From assembly GCF_001189235.2 (NCBI RefSeq), contig NZ_LFIP02000005.1, positions 124,001-188,000 of the forward strand: a stretch of DNA of 64,000 bases, read 5' to 3'. The DNA comes from Bradyrhizobium embrapense (GTDB taxonomy: Bacteria; Pseudomonadota; Alphaproteobacteria; Rhizobiales; Xanthobacteraceae). The notes beneath the pieces were generated by a model. That model was not told where the DNA came from and did no database searches. It saw only the letters and a list, made by a program, of their open reading frames with translations. Made by a program: the position numbers and the translations under genes. Shown here in pieces: positions 1-8,760 of the stretch. Every line of letters starts with the position of its first letter. Within the stretch, counting starts at the first letter, position 1.

Positions 1-33
1 TCGCGCTTCTCCCTATCTCGTCCGTATCTTGGA

Positions 34-1629
34 CTACTTGTCCAGCCAGACGTCCTCGTAACGATAGCCGTTATAGGAGCTGTTGGACATGACCGTGACA
101 TTCTTCACGTAAGGTTTCCAGCATGTGCCGGTCCGGGCGTGGAAGATGATCGGCCGCGCGACGTCTTCCTGGAGCTTCTTGTCGATCTCCCAGACCAGCT
201 TCTTGCGCTTGTCGAGGTCGGTCTCCTCGGACTGCTGGTCGAACAGCTTCTCGATGTCCTTGTTGCAATAGTTGGTGTAGTTGCGCTCGGAGCCGCAGGC
301 ATAGTTCTCGTAGAACGACTGGTCGGGTTCGTCGACGGCGTTGCCGGTGAGGTTGAGGCCGAGCGAATAGTCCTTGCGTGCGATCTTCGGGAACCATTGC
401 GCGGTGTCGACGACGTCGAGCTCGGCGTCGATATAGATGCTCTTGATCTGGTCGATCAGGATGATCGCGGGGTCGCGGTACACGGCGATGTTGCGGGTCG
501 ACACCTTGATCTGCAGGTGCTTGTCCGGGCCATATCCCGCCTTCTGCATCAGCTTGCGGGCTTCCTCGCGGTTCTTCTCGATGTCGGGACCGTAACCGGG
601 AATCTGCTCCAACATATCCTTGGGCATCGCCCACAGGCCGTCCGGTGCCGGCTCCATGGTGCCGCCGATGTCGCCCTGGCCCTCGAACATGATCTGGATG
701 AACGCCTTGCGGTCGAGCGCCAGCGCCAGCGCGCGGCGGATGTCGAGATTGTCGAACGGCGGTGCGCTAGAATTGATGATGATGTTGGTAGAGACGTTGT
801 TCGGTTCCACCACGCAGACCGCCTTGGGGTCCTGCGACTTGACGTCCTTGAGCAGCGGGATCGAGACCTCGGTCGGGAACGTCATGTCGAACTTGCCCGA
901 TACGAAACCGAGGATCGCGGTCGAGCGGTTCGGGATGATGGTGAACTCGATGCCGTCGAGATAGGGCAGGCCCTTCTTGAAGTAGTCGGGGTTCTTGGTG
1001 AGCTTGATCGACTCGTTGGCCTTGAACTCGACGAACTTGAACGGGCCGGTGCCGATGGGCTTGGTGCGCATCTCCGCCGGCGACACGTGGCAGGGATAGA
1101 CCGGCGAATAGCCCGAGGCGAGCAGCGACAACAGCGCCGGCTGCGGCCGCTTCAGCTTGAACGATGCTTCATAATCGCCGTTCGTCGTAACCTCGTCGAC
1201 CTGGTCGTACCAGGACTTGCGCGGGTTCTGGCGGAACTTCTGCTGCGACTTGCCCATCAGCATGTCGAAGGTGCATTTGACGTCGGCTGCGGTGAATGGC
1301 TTGCCGTCGTGCCACTTCACGTCCTTGCGCAGCTTGAAGGTCAGCGTCCTGTTGTCGCCGCTCCAGGCCCAGCTTTCCGCAAGCTCGGGCCGGATCGTGC
1401 TGGCGCTGTTTTGCGCGATGTGCTGATCGAAGATGACGAGATTGCTGAAGATCGGCATGAACGGCACGTTCAGCGAATAGGTCGCGCCCTCGTGGATCGA
1501 GGCGCTGCCGGGGCTGTCGCGGTGATAGATTCTGAAGATGCCGCCGGATTTCGGCTCGGCTGCGCGTGAAACGTCGCTGATGGTCAGCACAGCCAATACC
1601 GCGACGGCCAGCGCTTGCACGCTCCGCAT
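34..1629 (-). CDS. ABC transporter substrate-binding protein, peptide/nickel type (SBP_bac_5)
   Basis: Periplasmic binding protein of 531 residues that would capture a peptide or similar small solute for an ABC importer. The first 23 or so residues form a Sec signal peptide ending SRA-A. Around residues 85-120 is the family-typical stretch with KWHDGKPFTAADV. Length fits the 500-540 of the family. I start at ATG 1629 because GGAGGGG lies directly upstream; an in-frame ATG nine codons earlier has no ribosome site. No permease or ATPase gene is adjacent, so it is an orphan receptor here. It lies 350 bp downstream of a TfdA-like dioxygenase on the same strand. The ligand cannot be told from sequence. 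Confidence 0.9.
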   Translation of the reverse strand: MRSVQALAVAVLAVLTISDVSRAAEPKSGGIFRIYHRDSPGSASIHEGATYSLNVPFMPIFSNLVIFDQHIAQNSASTIRPELAESWAWSGDNRTLTFKLRKDVKWHDGKPFTAADVKCTFDMLMGKSQQKFRQNPRKSWYDQVDEVTTNGDYEASFKLKRPQPALLSLLASGYSPVYPCHVSPAEMRTKPIGTGPFKFVEFKANESIKLTKNPDYFKKGLPYLDGIEFTIIPNRSTAILGFVSGKFDMTFPTEVSIPLLKDVKSQDPKAVCVVEPNNVSTNIIINSSAPPFDNLDIRRALALALDRKAFIQIMFEGQGDIGGTMEPAPDGLWAMPKDMLEQIPGYGPDIEKNREEARKLMQKAGYGPDKHLQIKVSTRNIAVYRDPAIILIDQIKSIYIDAELDVVDTAQWFPKIARKDYSLGLNLTGNAVDEPDQSFYENYACGSERNYTNYCNKDIEKLFDQQSEETDLDKRKKLVWEIDKKLQEDVARPIIFHARTGTCWKPYVKNVTVMSNSSYNGYRYEDVWLDK

Positions 1630-1920
1630 GGTCCCCTCCACAAATTTCGGTCTCAATGGCCGATTGGCATTGACGATACCACGGTGAGGCTATCGGGCAA
1701 CCGGCGACGGTCGTGCGGGGATTGGCAATTCGGATGACGCCGGCACATTAAAATTTCCACCTGCCGCGAATAATGGCTGTGATTATAGGGAACTCAGTCT
1801 GTCTCGCTATGCAATGAGGACTCTCCGTCCAAATTCGATTGATAACCCTTTTGCCTGCGATGTGAAGCGGTCCGCAATCAGCGACACTATGTCGCCGACA
1901 TCTCGCACGTTATCTGGTCT

Positions 1921-1958
1921 CGTCATCCTGAGGAGCGCTTCGGCTCCGCGGGATGACG
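1921..1958. repeat. Intergenic palindrome, CGTCATCC family
   Basis: Inverted arms CGTCATCC (1921-1928) and GGATGACG (1951-1958) enclose a second short stem, GGAGC/GCTCC. It resembles the outer part of the longer palindrome at 43350-43484 (CGTCACCCTGAGGAGC). It sits in the otherwise empty 350-base stretch 1630-1979, in which I see no gene. It could act as a transcript 3' end for the dioxygenase gene. Confidence 0.7.
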
Positions 1959-1979
1959 GGGAAATATTCGCATTCACGG

Positions 1980-2867
1980 TCACTCCGCCGCTTGCGTTGA
2001 GGGCGGGTGCATGTTCGCGACACCGTCGGCCTCGGTCGCCGAGATTGTGGTGCGGATCATCAGCCGGCCTTCATGCGCCGGCCAGGGGCGGCCGCGATGC
2101 ATGGTGGCGCGGTTGTCCCACATCACGACGTCGCCCTGCTTCCATTGATGCAGATAGCTGACGCCGGGTGCGGTCGCAGCTTCCGTCAATTGCTCGATCA
2201 GCGCCTTGCCGGCCTCCGTGTCCATGCCTTCGACGCCATAGGCGTGGGAAGCGAGATACAGCGCGCCGCGGCCGTTGACGGGATTGCGCCAGACCATGCG
2301 CCAACACACCGGCGGCAACGCGTCGACTTCTTCCGTTGTCGCGAGCCCGGCTGCCACCTTGCTGCGCGAATGCGCGTAGGAATGCCAGGCGAACGAGTCC
2401 TCCAATCGCTTCGCCACATCCTTGTGGAGCCGCTCGAAGGCCAGCCGCATCGAGACGAACTCGGTCTCGCCGCCATGTTCGGGGATGATGCGCGCGGACA
2501 GGATCGAGGTCAGCGCCGGCACGCGCTTGAAGGAGGAGTCGGTGTGCCAGAGCTGATTGGCCTTGGCGCGCAGCTGCTGCCGATGGTCCGACGGAACCAC
2601 CTTGCCGTCTGGCCCGAAGGTCGAGAGGATCACGAAATGCGAGCCGGTGCCCATCGAGCCGACCTTGGTCGTCTCGGGCGGACCGAAGCGGCGCGAGAAG
2701 GCGAGCTGGATGTCGTCGCTGACCTCCTGATTGCGGAACACCAGCACCGAGTGTTCCTCGAACGCCGCGCGCACCGCAGCATAAGCGGCATCGCTGGCGG
2801 CAACATCCGAAAGCGTGACGCCGCGCAGTTCGGCTCCGAATCCGGGGCGCAGTGGGATCACTTCCAT
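1980..2867 (-). CDS. TauD/TfdA-family alpha-ketoglutarate-dependent dioxygenase, TfdA-like
   Basis: Non-heme Fe(II) dioxygenase of 295 residues that couples 2-oxoglutarate decarboxylation to substrate hydroxylation. The facial triad is visible as HTD in NQLWHTDSSF (about residue 110) and the distal His in MWDNRATMHRGRPW (about residue 260), followed by the Arg that binds 2-oxoglutarate. NQLWH-DSSF, GG-TEF and GD-VMWDNR closely recall 2,4-D dioxygenase TfdA as I remember it, more than TauD. Start ATG 2867 follows AGGGAGG; the open frame runs 28 codons further upstream without a ribosome site. A maleylacetate-reductase-like gene lies upstream in the same direction, which fits aromatic catabolism. 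The substrate is inferred, not shown. Confidence 0.85.
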   Translation of the reverse strand: MEVIPLRPGFGAELRGVTLSDVAASDAAYAAVRAAFEEHSVLVFRNQEVSDDIQLAFSRRFGPPETTKVGSMGTGSHFVILSTFGPDGKVVPSDHRQQLRAKANQLWHTDSSFKRVPALTSILSARIIPEHGGETEFVSMRLAFERLHKDVAKRLEDSFAWHSYAHSRSKVAAGLATTEEVDALPPVCWRMVWRNPVNGRGALYLASHAYGVEGMDTEAGKALIEQLTEAATAPGVSYLHQWKQGDVVMWDNRATMHRGRPWPAHEGRLMIRTTISATEADGVANMHPPSTQAAE

Positions 2868-2947
2868 CGGCAAATCCTCCCTGTCTTTTTCTTGTTGGGG
2901 TGAGGTTAGGGGAAAAGCCGGCCAGCGGCAACGCGGCGCGCGCCTTC

Positions 2948-3646
2948 TCACCCCATCGCGACCAGATTGTGCCGCGTACGCCGATCTGCGACCTCCATGC
3001 GATGCGTGATAGAGGCGAACAGCGCCCAGCTGGAATGGAACGCGACGCCGGCCAGAACCACGATGGCGCCGGGAATCGGGCCGATCGCGGCGCGGTCCCA
3101 GATCTCGCTCAGGGTGGTCAGCGGCAGGGGATGAATCGCCAGCTTGCCGTAGTAGGCGATGGCCTGGATCGAGAAGATCCAGCCATAGGTCCGACGCAGC
3201 CGCCGGCCGATCGCGCGGGCAAGGCTGATGTGATAGCGCGGGCGGCGGTAGTCGTTAGCGAGCAGCTCGGTCCAGGCTGCGTTCGGGGTGGGACCTTCGC
3301 CGCGGATCATCGGCGCGTAGAAATCGGTTTCGAGCAGCCGCGCGCGGGCGCGCCAGACGTTGAAGTAGCGATAGCGTCGCGCCTCGAACAACAGGAACAC
3401 CGTGACCAGCAGCCCGACCAGCACCATCGGCAAGGGTGAGGCCTCGGCGTTGCTGTAGGTCGCCGACAGCGCGATGCCGGTCGTGACCACCGCCCAGTTG
3501 GTGGAGCTGTCGAGGCGGGTGCGCCAGACCGTGCTGCGGTAGACCTCGCCGCGATAGAGATGGGCGAGCGCCCCGATCTCGGCGGCAGTGAATTCGAGCC
3601 TTCCGGCCGGTACCGGCTCCGGCTCGCGCGGCTGGGGCGACGGCAT
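2948..3646 (-). CDS. DUF2270 integral membrane protein
   Basis: Inner-membrane protein of 232 residues of the DUF2270 family, whose function is unknown. Four hydrophobic segments are visible: near residues 50-70 (NWAVVTTGIALSATYS), 70-95 (LPMVLVGLLVTVFLLFEARR), 165-185 and 195-220. The N-terminus is proline-rich and soluble. Start ATG 3646 follows CCGGAGGCC; earlier in-frame ATGs at 3685 and 3760 lack a ribosome site. It lies between the acyl-CoA ligase and the dioxygenase on the same strand, with gaps of 121 and 80 bp, so co-transcription is possible but not required. Confidence 0.8.
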   Translation of the reverse strand: MPSPQPREPEPVPAGRLEFTAAEIGALAHLYRGEVYRSTVWRTRLDSSTNWAVVTTGIALSATYSNAEASPLPMVLVGLLVTVFLLFEARRYRYFNVWRARARLLETDFYAPMIRGEGPTPNAAWTELLANDYRRPRYHISLARAIGRRLRRTYGWIFSIQAIAYYGKLAIHPLPLTTLSEIWDRAAIGPIPGAIVVLAGVAFHSSWALFASITHRMEVADRRTRHNLVAMG

Positions 3647-3767
3647 GGCGGCCTCCGGCGAAGCTGGCTTGCGATCCCGGAGCATAGCGCGGAATCCGCG
3701 CGACGGGCGAATTTGTTGCGCCGGCGGGCCTCCCCGCTGCAACGGCCTCGCCCACTGCATCGCTTGT

Positions 3768-5318
3768 TCAGACGATGCGCGAGGTCTTGTTGCCCCAATA
3801 GCGATCGCGCAGCAGACGCTTGTAGAGTTTTCCGGTCGGCAGCCGCGGCAGCTCGGCCTCGAAATCCACCGAGCGCGGCACCTTCTGGCGCGACAGCGAG
3901 CTTGCGCAGAAGGCGATCAGCTCCTCGGCGAGCTCCGGCCCCGGCGCGATGCCGTCGACCGGCTGCACCACCGCCTTCACCTCTTCGCCGAGATCGGCAT
4001 TGGGCACGCCGAACACCGCGGCGTCGGCAACCTTGGGATGGGTGATCAGAAGGTTCTCGCATTCCTGCGGGTAGATGTTCACGCCGCCGGAGATGATCAT
4101 GAAGGTGGCGCGGTCGGTCAGATAGAGGAAGTTGTCGTCGTCGACATAGCCGACGTCGCCGACCGTGCTCATGCTGCCGTCCGCCGAGCGGGCCTCGCTG
4201 GTCTTGGCCGGATCGTTGAAATACTCGAACGGCGTCGCGGTCTTGAACCACACGGTGCCCGGCGTGCCCTTCGGGCACGGCTGCATGTTCTCGTCGAGGA
4301 TATGCAGGTCGCCGAGCAGCACCTTGCCGACGGTGCCGCGGTGCGCGAGCCATTCCTCGCTGTTGCAGGCGGTGAAGCCGAGGCCTTCGGTCGCGCCGTA
4401 ATATTCGTGGATGATCGGGCCCCACCATTTGATCATGTCGTCCTTGACCAGAGCCGGGCAGGGTGCCGCGGCATGGATCGCGATCTCGAGCGTCGACAGG
4501 TCGTAGCGGCTGCGAACCTCGTCGGGCAGCTTCAGCAGGCGCGAGAACATCGTCGGCACCAGCTGGCTGTGGGTGATGCCCCATCTCTCGACCAGCTGGA
4601 GATAGCGCTCGGGATCGAAGCTCTCCATGATGACGACGGTGCCGCCCATCCGGATGGTGAGATTGACCGCAGCCTGCGGCGCCGAATGATAGAGCGGCGC
4701 CGGCGACAGATAGACCATGCCCTCGCGGTAGTGCCAGAGATTGGTCAGGAAATCGAACAGCGGCAGGTTTTGCGACGGTGGCTGCTCGGGCAGCGGCCGC
4801 ACGATGCCTTTGGGCCGGCCGGTCGTGCCGGACGAATAGAGCATCGCGGTGCCCGCATATTCGTCCGCGATCGGCGTCGCCGGCAGGCCTGCGGTGGCTT
4901 CCCGCAGCCCGACGATGCGATCGCTTTCACTGTCGCCGTCGACCACGATGCAGAGCTCGACCTGCGGGCATTCCTTCAGCGCTTCGCGCGCGACGTCGAG
5001 CTTCAGCTTCGACGTGATCAGGATCCGCGACTGGCTGTTGGTCAGGATGTAGGCGAGCTCACTGGGCGTGAGATAGGAATTGACGCAGGTGAAGTAGAGG
5101 CCGGAGCGCTCACCGGCGCCGCACGCCTCGAGGTAGCGGTTGTTGTTCTCCATGAAGATCGAATAGTGGTCGAGCCGCTTCATGCCGCGGTTGCGGAACA
5201 GATGCGCGAGACGGTTGTTGCGCGCCTCGAGCTCGCGATAGGTGACGATCTCGCCGGTCCCGGCCATGATAAAGGCAGGTTGCAGCGGGCGCAGGTAAGC
5301 ATGCTTGCCGGTGTACAT
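3768..5318 (-). CDS. Acyl-CoA synthetase (AMP-binding, ANL superfamily)
   Basis: Adenylate-forming ligase of 516 residues that activates a carboxylic acid to its CoA thioester with ATP. The P-loop-like motif YSSGTTGRPKG is near residue 165. YYGATEG (about 310), a GDVGYVDDD core (about 390) and the C-terminal catalytic lysine in LPTGKLYKRLLRD (about 500) follow in family order. Start ATG 5318 has GGAG upstream. It starts 29 bp after the stop of the iron-dependent dehydrogenase on the same strand, so the two are probably one transcript. The acid it activates cannot be read from sequence; a medium-chain or aromatic acid is possible. Confidence 0.9.
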   Translation of the reverse strand: MYTGKHAYLRPLQPAFIMAGTGEIVTYRELEARNNRLAHLFRNRGMKRLDHYSIFMENNNRYLEACGAGERSGLYFTCVNSYLTPSELAYILTNSQSRILITSKLKLDVAREALKECPQVELCIVVDGDSESDRIVGLREATAGLPATPIADEYAGTAMLYSSGTTGRPKGIVRPLPEQPPSQNLPLFDFLTNLWHYREGMVYLSPAPLYHSAPQAAVNLTIRMGGTVVIMESFDPERYLQLVERWGITHSQLVPTMFSRLLKLPDEVRSRYDLSTLEIAIHAAAPCPALVKDDMIKWWGPIIHEYYGATEGLGFTACNSEEWLAHRGTVGKVLLGDLHILDENMQPCPKGTPGTVWFKTATPFEYFNDPAKTSEARSADGSMSTVGDVGYVDDDNFLYLTDRATFMIISGGVNIYPQECENLLITHPKVADAAVFGVPNADLGEEVKAVVQPVDGIAPGPELAEELIAFCASSLSRQKVPRSVDFEAELPRLPTGKLYKRLLRDRYWGNKTSRIV

Positions 5319-5347
5319 CGAAGCTCCGATCTCCCCTCATTCTTGCC

Positions 5348-6502
5348 TTAGGTCGCCATCACCAGAATCTCGCGAACCTGGGACGGACCGTCGATCTTGC
5401 GCGGATTACGCGGCACCCAGGGCGTGCGCATCGCACCCGCCGCAATGCGGTCGAAATGCTCAGGGCCGACGTGGACCTCCTGCAGGCTGCGCGGCATGCC
5501 GAGGTTGCGGATGAAGCGGTCGAGCACGTCGCCGGCGTCCTCGCCCGGATGGCCCATCGCGGCCGCGACCAGCGCCTGCCGCTCGGCATTGTCGCGCTTG
5601 TTCCAGCGCATCACGGCCGGCAGCATCACGCATGAGGTGTAGCCGTGCGGCACGTCGAACTCGGCGCCGAGCACGTAGCCGATGCCATGGCTCGCGCCCA
5701 TCGGCACGCCGGAGGCGAGCGGGCCGGTCGAGAGCCAGGTGCCGATCTGGCAATCCATCCGCGCGGAAATGTCCTTCGGATCGGCCTTCACCCGCGGCAG
5801 GCCGGCCGCCAGCATCTGAAGCCCCTTCAGCGCCTGCGCATCGCCGTAGGGATGCGCCTCGCGCGAGCAGATGCCCTCGACGCAATGATCGACCGCGCGG
5901 ATGCCGGTCGACAGGAACAGCCAGTCCGGCGTGTGCACCGAGATATCAGGATCGAGGATGGTGGCGCGCGGCATCACCAGGGGATGGCGCAGCATCTCCT
6001 TCTGCCGCTTGGCCTCGTTGGTGACGCCTGCGATCGAGGAGAACTCGCCGCCGGCGATCGTGGTCGGCACGCTGATCTGGCGCACGGTGGGAGGGGTCAT
6101 CTCGGGCGAGACGCCGCCGCGGGTGCGAATCGTGTCGATGCCGTCGGACGTCGTGACATTGTTGGCGAGGCAAAGCTGCACCGCCTTGGCGCCGTCGGTG
6201 ATCGAGCCGCCGCCGATCGTGACGATCAGATCGGCCTTCGCGTCACGCGCCTGTTGCGCCGCCGCGATGACCGCGGCGCGCGGCGTGTGCGCCGGCATCT
6301 GGTCGAAGGTACCGACACAGCGGGCACCGAGCGCCTGGCGGATCTTTTCTATCTCGTCGGTTTCGCGATTCAGCGTTCCCGACACCATCAGGAAGGCGCG
6401 CTGGGCGCCAAGCCGGTCCAGTTGCTCGACGACGGCCTCACGGGCGGGCCGCCCGAACACGACCTCCTCCATGGCGCCGAATACGACACGGCCTCGATGC
6501 AC
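5348..6502 (-). CDS. Iron-containing alcohol dehydrogenase, maleylacetate reductase-like
   Basis: NAD(P)H-dependent dehydrogenase of the group III Fe-ADH family, 384 residues. The GGGSITDGAKA nucleotide-binding motif is near residue 100. Metal-ligand-type residues are the Asp and His of GIRAVDH (about 205), the His of GASHGIGYVLG (about 275) and the His of DVPHGYTSC (about 290). VPTTIAGGEFSSIAGVTNE fits the maleylacetate reductase branch, which reduces maleylacetate to 3-oxoadipate in (chloro)aromatic breakdown. I place the start at GTG 6502, six bases after AGGGAGGAG; the frame extends six codons upstream to a TTG that would lie within the ribosome site. First gene of the minus-strand cluster ending at the binding protein. 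Confidence 0.85.
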   Translation of the reverse strand: MHRGRVVFGAMEEVVFGRPAREAVVEQLDRLGAQRAFLMVSGTLNRETDEIEKIRQALGARCVGTFDQMPAHTPRAAVIAAAQQARDAKADLIVTIGGGSITDGAKAVQLCLANNVTTSDGIDTIRTRGGVSPEMTPPTVRQISVPTTIAGGEFSSIAGVTNEAKRQKEMLRHPLVMPRATILDPDISVHTPDWLFLSTGIRAVDHCVEGICSREAHPYGDAQALKGLQMLAAGLPRVKADPKDISARMDCQIGTWLSTGPLASGVPMGASHGIGYVLGAEFDVPHGYTSCVMLPAVMRWNKRDNAERQALVAAAMGHPGEDAGDVLDRFIRNLGMPRSLQEVHVGPEHFDRIAAGAMRTPWVPRNPRKIDGPSQVREILVMAT

Positions 6503-6625
6503 GCGCGTCTCCTCCCTCAAAATCGTCCGCCTTGCCGGCGGCCCTTTGCAGGGAGGTTAGCGGAGGAAATCGGGGACGTCATCAGGGGTCTGGGTTGCAC
6601 GGTCGCAGGCTCCGCATTCATCGCC

Positions 6626-6658
6626 GTCGTCCGGCGTCCTGGCCTTCGCCGGGACGAC
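6626..6658. repeat. Intergenic palindrome, GTCGTCC family
   Basis: Arms GTCGTCC (6626-6632) and GGACGAC (6652-6658) around a CTGGCCTTCGCC-type loop. The same arms and the same GGCCTTCGCC core recur at 22770-22807, and related arms occur at 36419-36457. Confidence 0.75.
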
Positions 6659-6801
6659 ATGGAGTATGTTGCGTCGCTTGTGGATCAAGTATCCACATCC
6701 TCGTGGCGCGCTGCGTCCGAGTCTTGCGTTTACTTGCCTCCCCCTGGAAGCGAAGCGCCCAGCGAAAGCTCGAGGTCGAAGTCGAATGGCCGGCAGAAAT
6801 C

Positions 6802-6831
6802 TTGACGGTAACATCGCGGCGTGTGTTACAC
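6802..6831 (+). promoter_or_regulatory. Candidate sigma-70 promoter for the DUF6916-like gene
   Basis: TTGACG (6802-6807) and TTACAC (6826-6831) are separated by 18 bases, and ATG 6856 lies 25 bases further on. Only the pattern supports it. Confidence 0.3.
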
Positions 6832-6855
6832 CTCAAAGGCAACAGGGACGTGCGC

Positions 6856-7158
6856 ATGACATCCACCGTCGATCTGGCGAAGCTCCATATTGACGACTTC
6901 ACGCCGCATCAGGGCGCAGAGTTCGAGATGCAGACGGCGGAAAACGCTTTGGCGCTGCAGCTCGCCAAGATCGAGCCCGTGGGCAACAGCGGCCGGCCGG
7001 GCGGTGCGTTCTCGCTGCTGTTCACGACGCCGAAGGGAGCCTGGCTGCCGCAGGCGATCTATCCGGTGCGGCATCCGGCGCTGGGCGTGATCGAGATTTT
7101 CCTGGTGCCGATCGGTCCGCTCGGCGACGGTAACGGCTATCAGGCGATCTTTACCTGA
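6856..7158 (+). CDS. DUF6916-like hypothetical protein
   Basis: Small soluble protein of 100 residues with no signal peptide or membrane segment. The sequence LHIDDFTPHQGAEFEM near the start and the hydrophobic C-terminal half (FSLLFTTPKG, then IEIFLVPIGP) resemble the DUF6916 family as I recall it, whose function is unknown. I chose ATG 6856; a GTG in the same frame a few codons earlier cannot be excluded. Its 3' end overlaps the converging acetyltransferase gene by 19 bp, so the two share a tail-to-tail boundary at the edge of the collar-protein cluster. That placement suggests, but does not prove, a joint role. Confidence 0.65.
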   Translation: MTSTVDLAKLHIDDFTPHQGAEFEMQTAENALALQLAKIEPVGNSGRPGGAFSLLFTTPKGAWLPQAIYPVRHPALGVIEIFLVPIGPLGDGNGYQAIFT

Positions 7159-7715
7159 GGGCCAGAAGTACCCGTCGCCTGCCAGCGCATCAGATCGTAG
7201 ACGCCCTTGTCTTCCTCGGTGACGAATCCGAGCCGGCGGTAGAGCCGCATCGCCGGATTGAACTTCTCGACATGGATTGTCATGGCCTTGCCGGCGCGGT
7301 CGGCTTCATCGAGCAGGTCGCGCATCAGCGCGCCGCCGAGACCGGATCCGCGATGTTCCGGCAGGAAGGCGATGTCGATGACGCAATGCTCGCTCGGCCA
7401 GCGGTCGAGATAGAGGCGGCCGATATCCTCTCCACCACGCATCATCACCAGCCAGTCTGCGGTCGGATAGTGTTGCTGGTAATGCGCATGCTGCGCGTGG
7501 AATTGCATGGCGAGAAAAGCGGCCTTCTGCTCCATGCTCCACGGTGCCACCGCCAGTTCCCCGGTGCGGGTTGAAGCATAGAGGCGCGCCAGGAACGGCA
7601 AGTCCGCATCGGCGATACGACGAAAAGTCAGGCCGGCATCCGCGGCGCGCGTCCATCCGAACGCCGCTGCAACCGGACCGGTACTCAAGCCATCCGCCAT
7701 GACGGGTTCAGCCAC
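7140..7715 (-). CDS. GNAT-family N-acetyltransferase
   Basis: Acetyl-CoA-dependent acyltransferase of about 190 residues. The acetyl-CoA pyrophosphate-binding motif is HRGSGLGGALM (about residue 120), after the beta-strand CVIDIAFLPE; the final FNPAMRLYRRLGF (about 155) is the typical motif B region. The GTG at 7715 overlaps the upstream collar gene by 8 bp; ATG 7700 is an alternative, and neither has a clear ribosome site. The overlap suggests translational coupling with the three collar genes, so its substrate may be one of those proteins or a surface sugar. That link is inference. Confidence 0.85.
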   Translation of the reverse strand: MAEPVMADGLSTGPVAAAFGWTRAADAGLTFRRIADADLPFLARLYASTRTGELAVAPWSMEQKAAFLAMQFHAQHAHYQQHYPTADWLVMMRGGEDIGRLYLDRWPSEHCVIDIAFLPEHRGSGLGGALMRDLLDEADRAGKAMTIHVEKFNPAMRLYRRLGFVTEEDKGVYDLMRWQATGTSGPQVKIA

Positions 7716-8235
7716 GCGGCGGGAAAATGCCCTGCAACGCGATGCAGAAATTCAACGTGAGATAGGGCATCAGGTTGTTGTGGGGCTGGTTGCCGCCGTT
7801 CGGCAGAATAGAACTTGTCGTTGAGAACGGCGAAATGTTGGTCAGCGTCGCTGTGTAGGCCTGTCCCGGGTTTGCACGTGCAAGGGATCGTGTCGGACCG
7901 GGGGTGGCAAGCTGAGACTGATTGATATTGCCTAAGACTCCGTGATTGTGCTGGGGCATCTGGCTTTGCAGCAGGGTCACGGTCGTCGTGCCGGCGGACT
8001 GTCCGATGTCGTAGAAGGTGCCGGAGGAGCTCTGCCCCTGCTGCATCGGCACGCTGCCTTGCAGGTTGGGCAACGCAAAGGTACTCCTGCCGTCGCCGCC
8101 ATAGTAGGTACCGAGCAGGGAGAAAAGTGCGGTGTTCTGCGAGATCGGCATGAGTTGCCCGTTGCAGATGGCCCATCCCAACGGCGCGAAGTCGAACGGA
8201 AAAATGCGGATCTCGGCCAGGAATTGATCAGACAT
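7708..8235 (-). CDS. Tail-collar domain protein (microcystin-dependent protein type), copy 3
   Basis: Phage tail collar-like protein of 175 residues. It opens with FLAEIRIFPFDFAPLGWAICNGQLMPI, of which the core GWAxCNGQLxPI is the collar-family signature, followed by LFSLLGTYYGGDGRSTFALPNLQGSVP, and ends with PYLTLNFCIALQGIFPPRG. These features match COG4675/MdpB-type proteins. No signal peptide is visible. It is the last of three tandem paralogues, 9 bp downstream of copy 2, and overlaps the acetyltransferase start. Family members are linked to phage tails or to secreted or surface structures; the role here is not known. Confidence 0.88.
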   Translation of the reverse strand: MSDQFLAEIRIFPFDFAPLGWAICNGQLMPISQNTALFSLLGTYYGGDGRSTFALPNLQGSVPMQQGQSSSGTFYDIGQSAGTTTVTLLQSQMPQHNHGVLGNINQSQLATPGPTRSLARANPGQAYTATLTNISPFSTTSSILPNGGNQPHNNLMPYLTLNFCIALQGIFPPRG

Positions 8236-8244
8236 GGTCCCGTC

Positions 8245-8748
8245 CTAGTTCGGGCTCGGGTAAACGCCGAACAGTGAAATGATGAAGTTGTAGCAGAGGT
8301 AGGGTTGCATGTTGTCGTGCGGCTGGCTGCCGCCGACGAACGAGCACGCCTGGCTCGCCATCGGCGAAGCGGCCGCGACCTCGCGGTAAATCTGGGTCGC
8401 TCCCACCGCGCCCACGACATTGCCCGTCACCGTGTTGCCGGTCGCGTTGTTCAGGGATGCCGCCATCGGGTGATTGTGGATGGGCAGTTGCTGGGTGGTC
8501 AGCGTCACCTGTTCGGAGCCACCGCTCTGCCCGAGGGTGAAGCCGCTGCCCTGGTGCAACGGTAGGCGCCCCTGCAGGTTCGGCAGCGCGAATGTCTGCT
8601 GGCCGTCACCGCCATAGGTGGTCCCGATCAGATTGTACAAGGCGGCGTACTGGTCGATCGGCAGGAGCTGTCCCTGGCAGAGCATCCAGCCGGCCGGCGC
8701 AAAATTGCCGCCGAACATGCGAATCTCGCCGACGTAAGGCTGGCCCAT
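8245..8748 (-). CDS. Tail-collar domain protein (microcystin-dependent protein type), copy 2
   Basis: Protein of 167 residues with the same architecture as its neighbours: GEIRMFGGNFAPAGWMLCQG at the N-terminus, then a glycine-rich stretch with TTYGGDGQQTFALPNLQG and a C-terminal YLCYNFIISLFGVYPSPN. It is more diverged than copies 1 and 3 at both ends: CQG replaces CNG and the terminal FCIALQGIFP is altered. AGGAC precedes ATG 8748. It lies 12 bp after copy 1 and 9 bp before copy 3, so the three form one operon. Confidence 0.88.
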   Translation of the reverse strand: MGQPYVGEIRMFGGNFAPAGWMLCQGQLLPIDQYAALYNLIGTTYGGDGQQTFALPNLQGRLPLHQGSGFTLGQSGGSEQVTLTTQQLPIHNHPMAASLNNATGNTVTGNVVGAVGATQIYREVAAASPMASQACSFVGGSQPHDNMQPYLCYNFIISLFGVYPSPN

Positions 8749-8760
8749 GGCGCGCGTCCT

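Larger units (their letters stand above)
6503..6855. other. Non-coding divergent spacer
   Basis: About 350 bases between the divergent dehydrogenase and DUF6916-like genes. It holds one short palindrome (6626-6658) and a candidate plus-strand promoter near 6802-6831. I see no gene: the open frames crossing it lack ribosome sites and have no recognisable content. Confidence 0.6.

Noticed and set aside
139-1569. Open frame of 476 codons on the plus strand over the binding-protein gene
   Set aside because: It is the antisense shadow of a clear ABC binding-protein gene. High third-position GC keeps the opposite frame open; the translation is Arg/Val/Leu-rich with no family motifs.
1814-2161. Plus-strand gene in the spacer before the dioxygenase
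   Set aside because: No ribosome site; it crosses the palindrome and then runs into the antisense of the dioxygenase.
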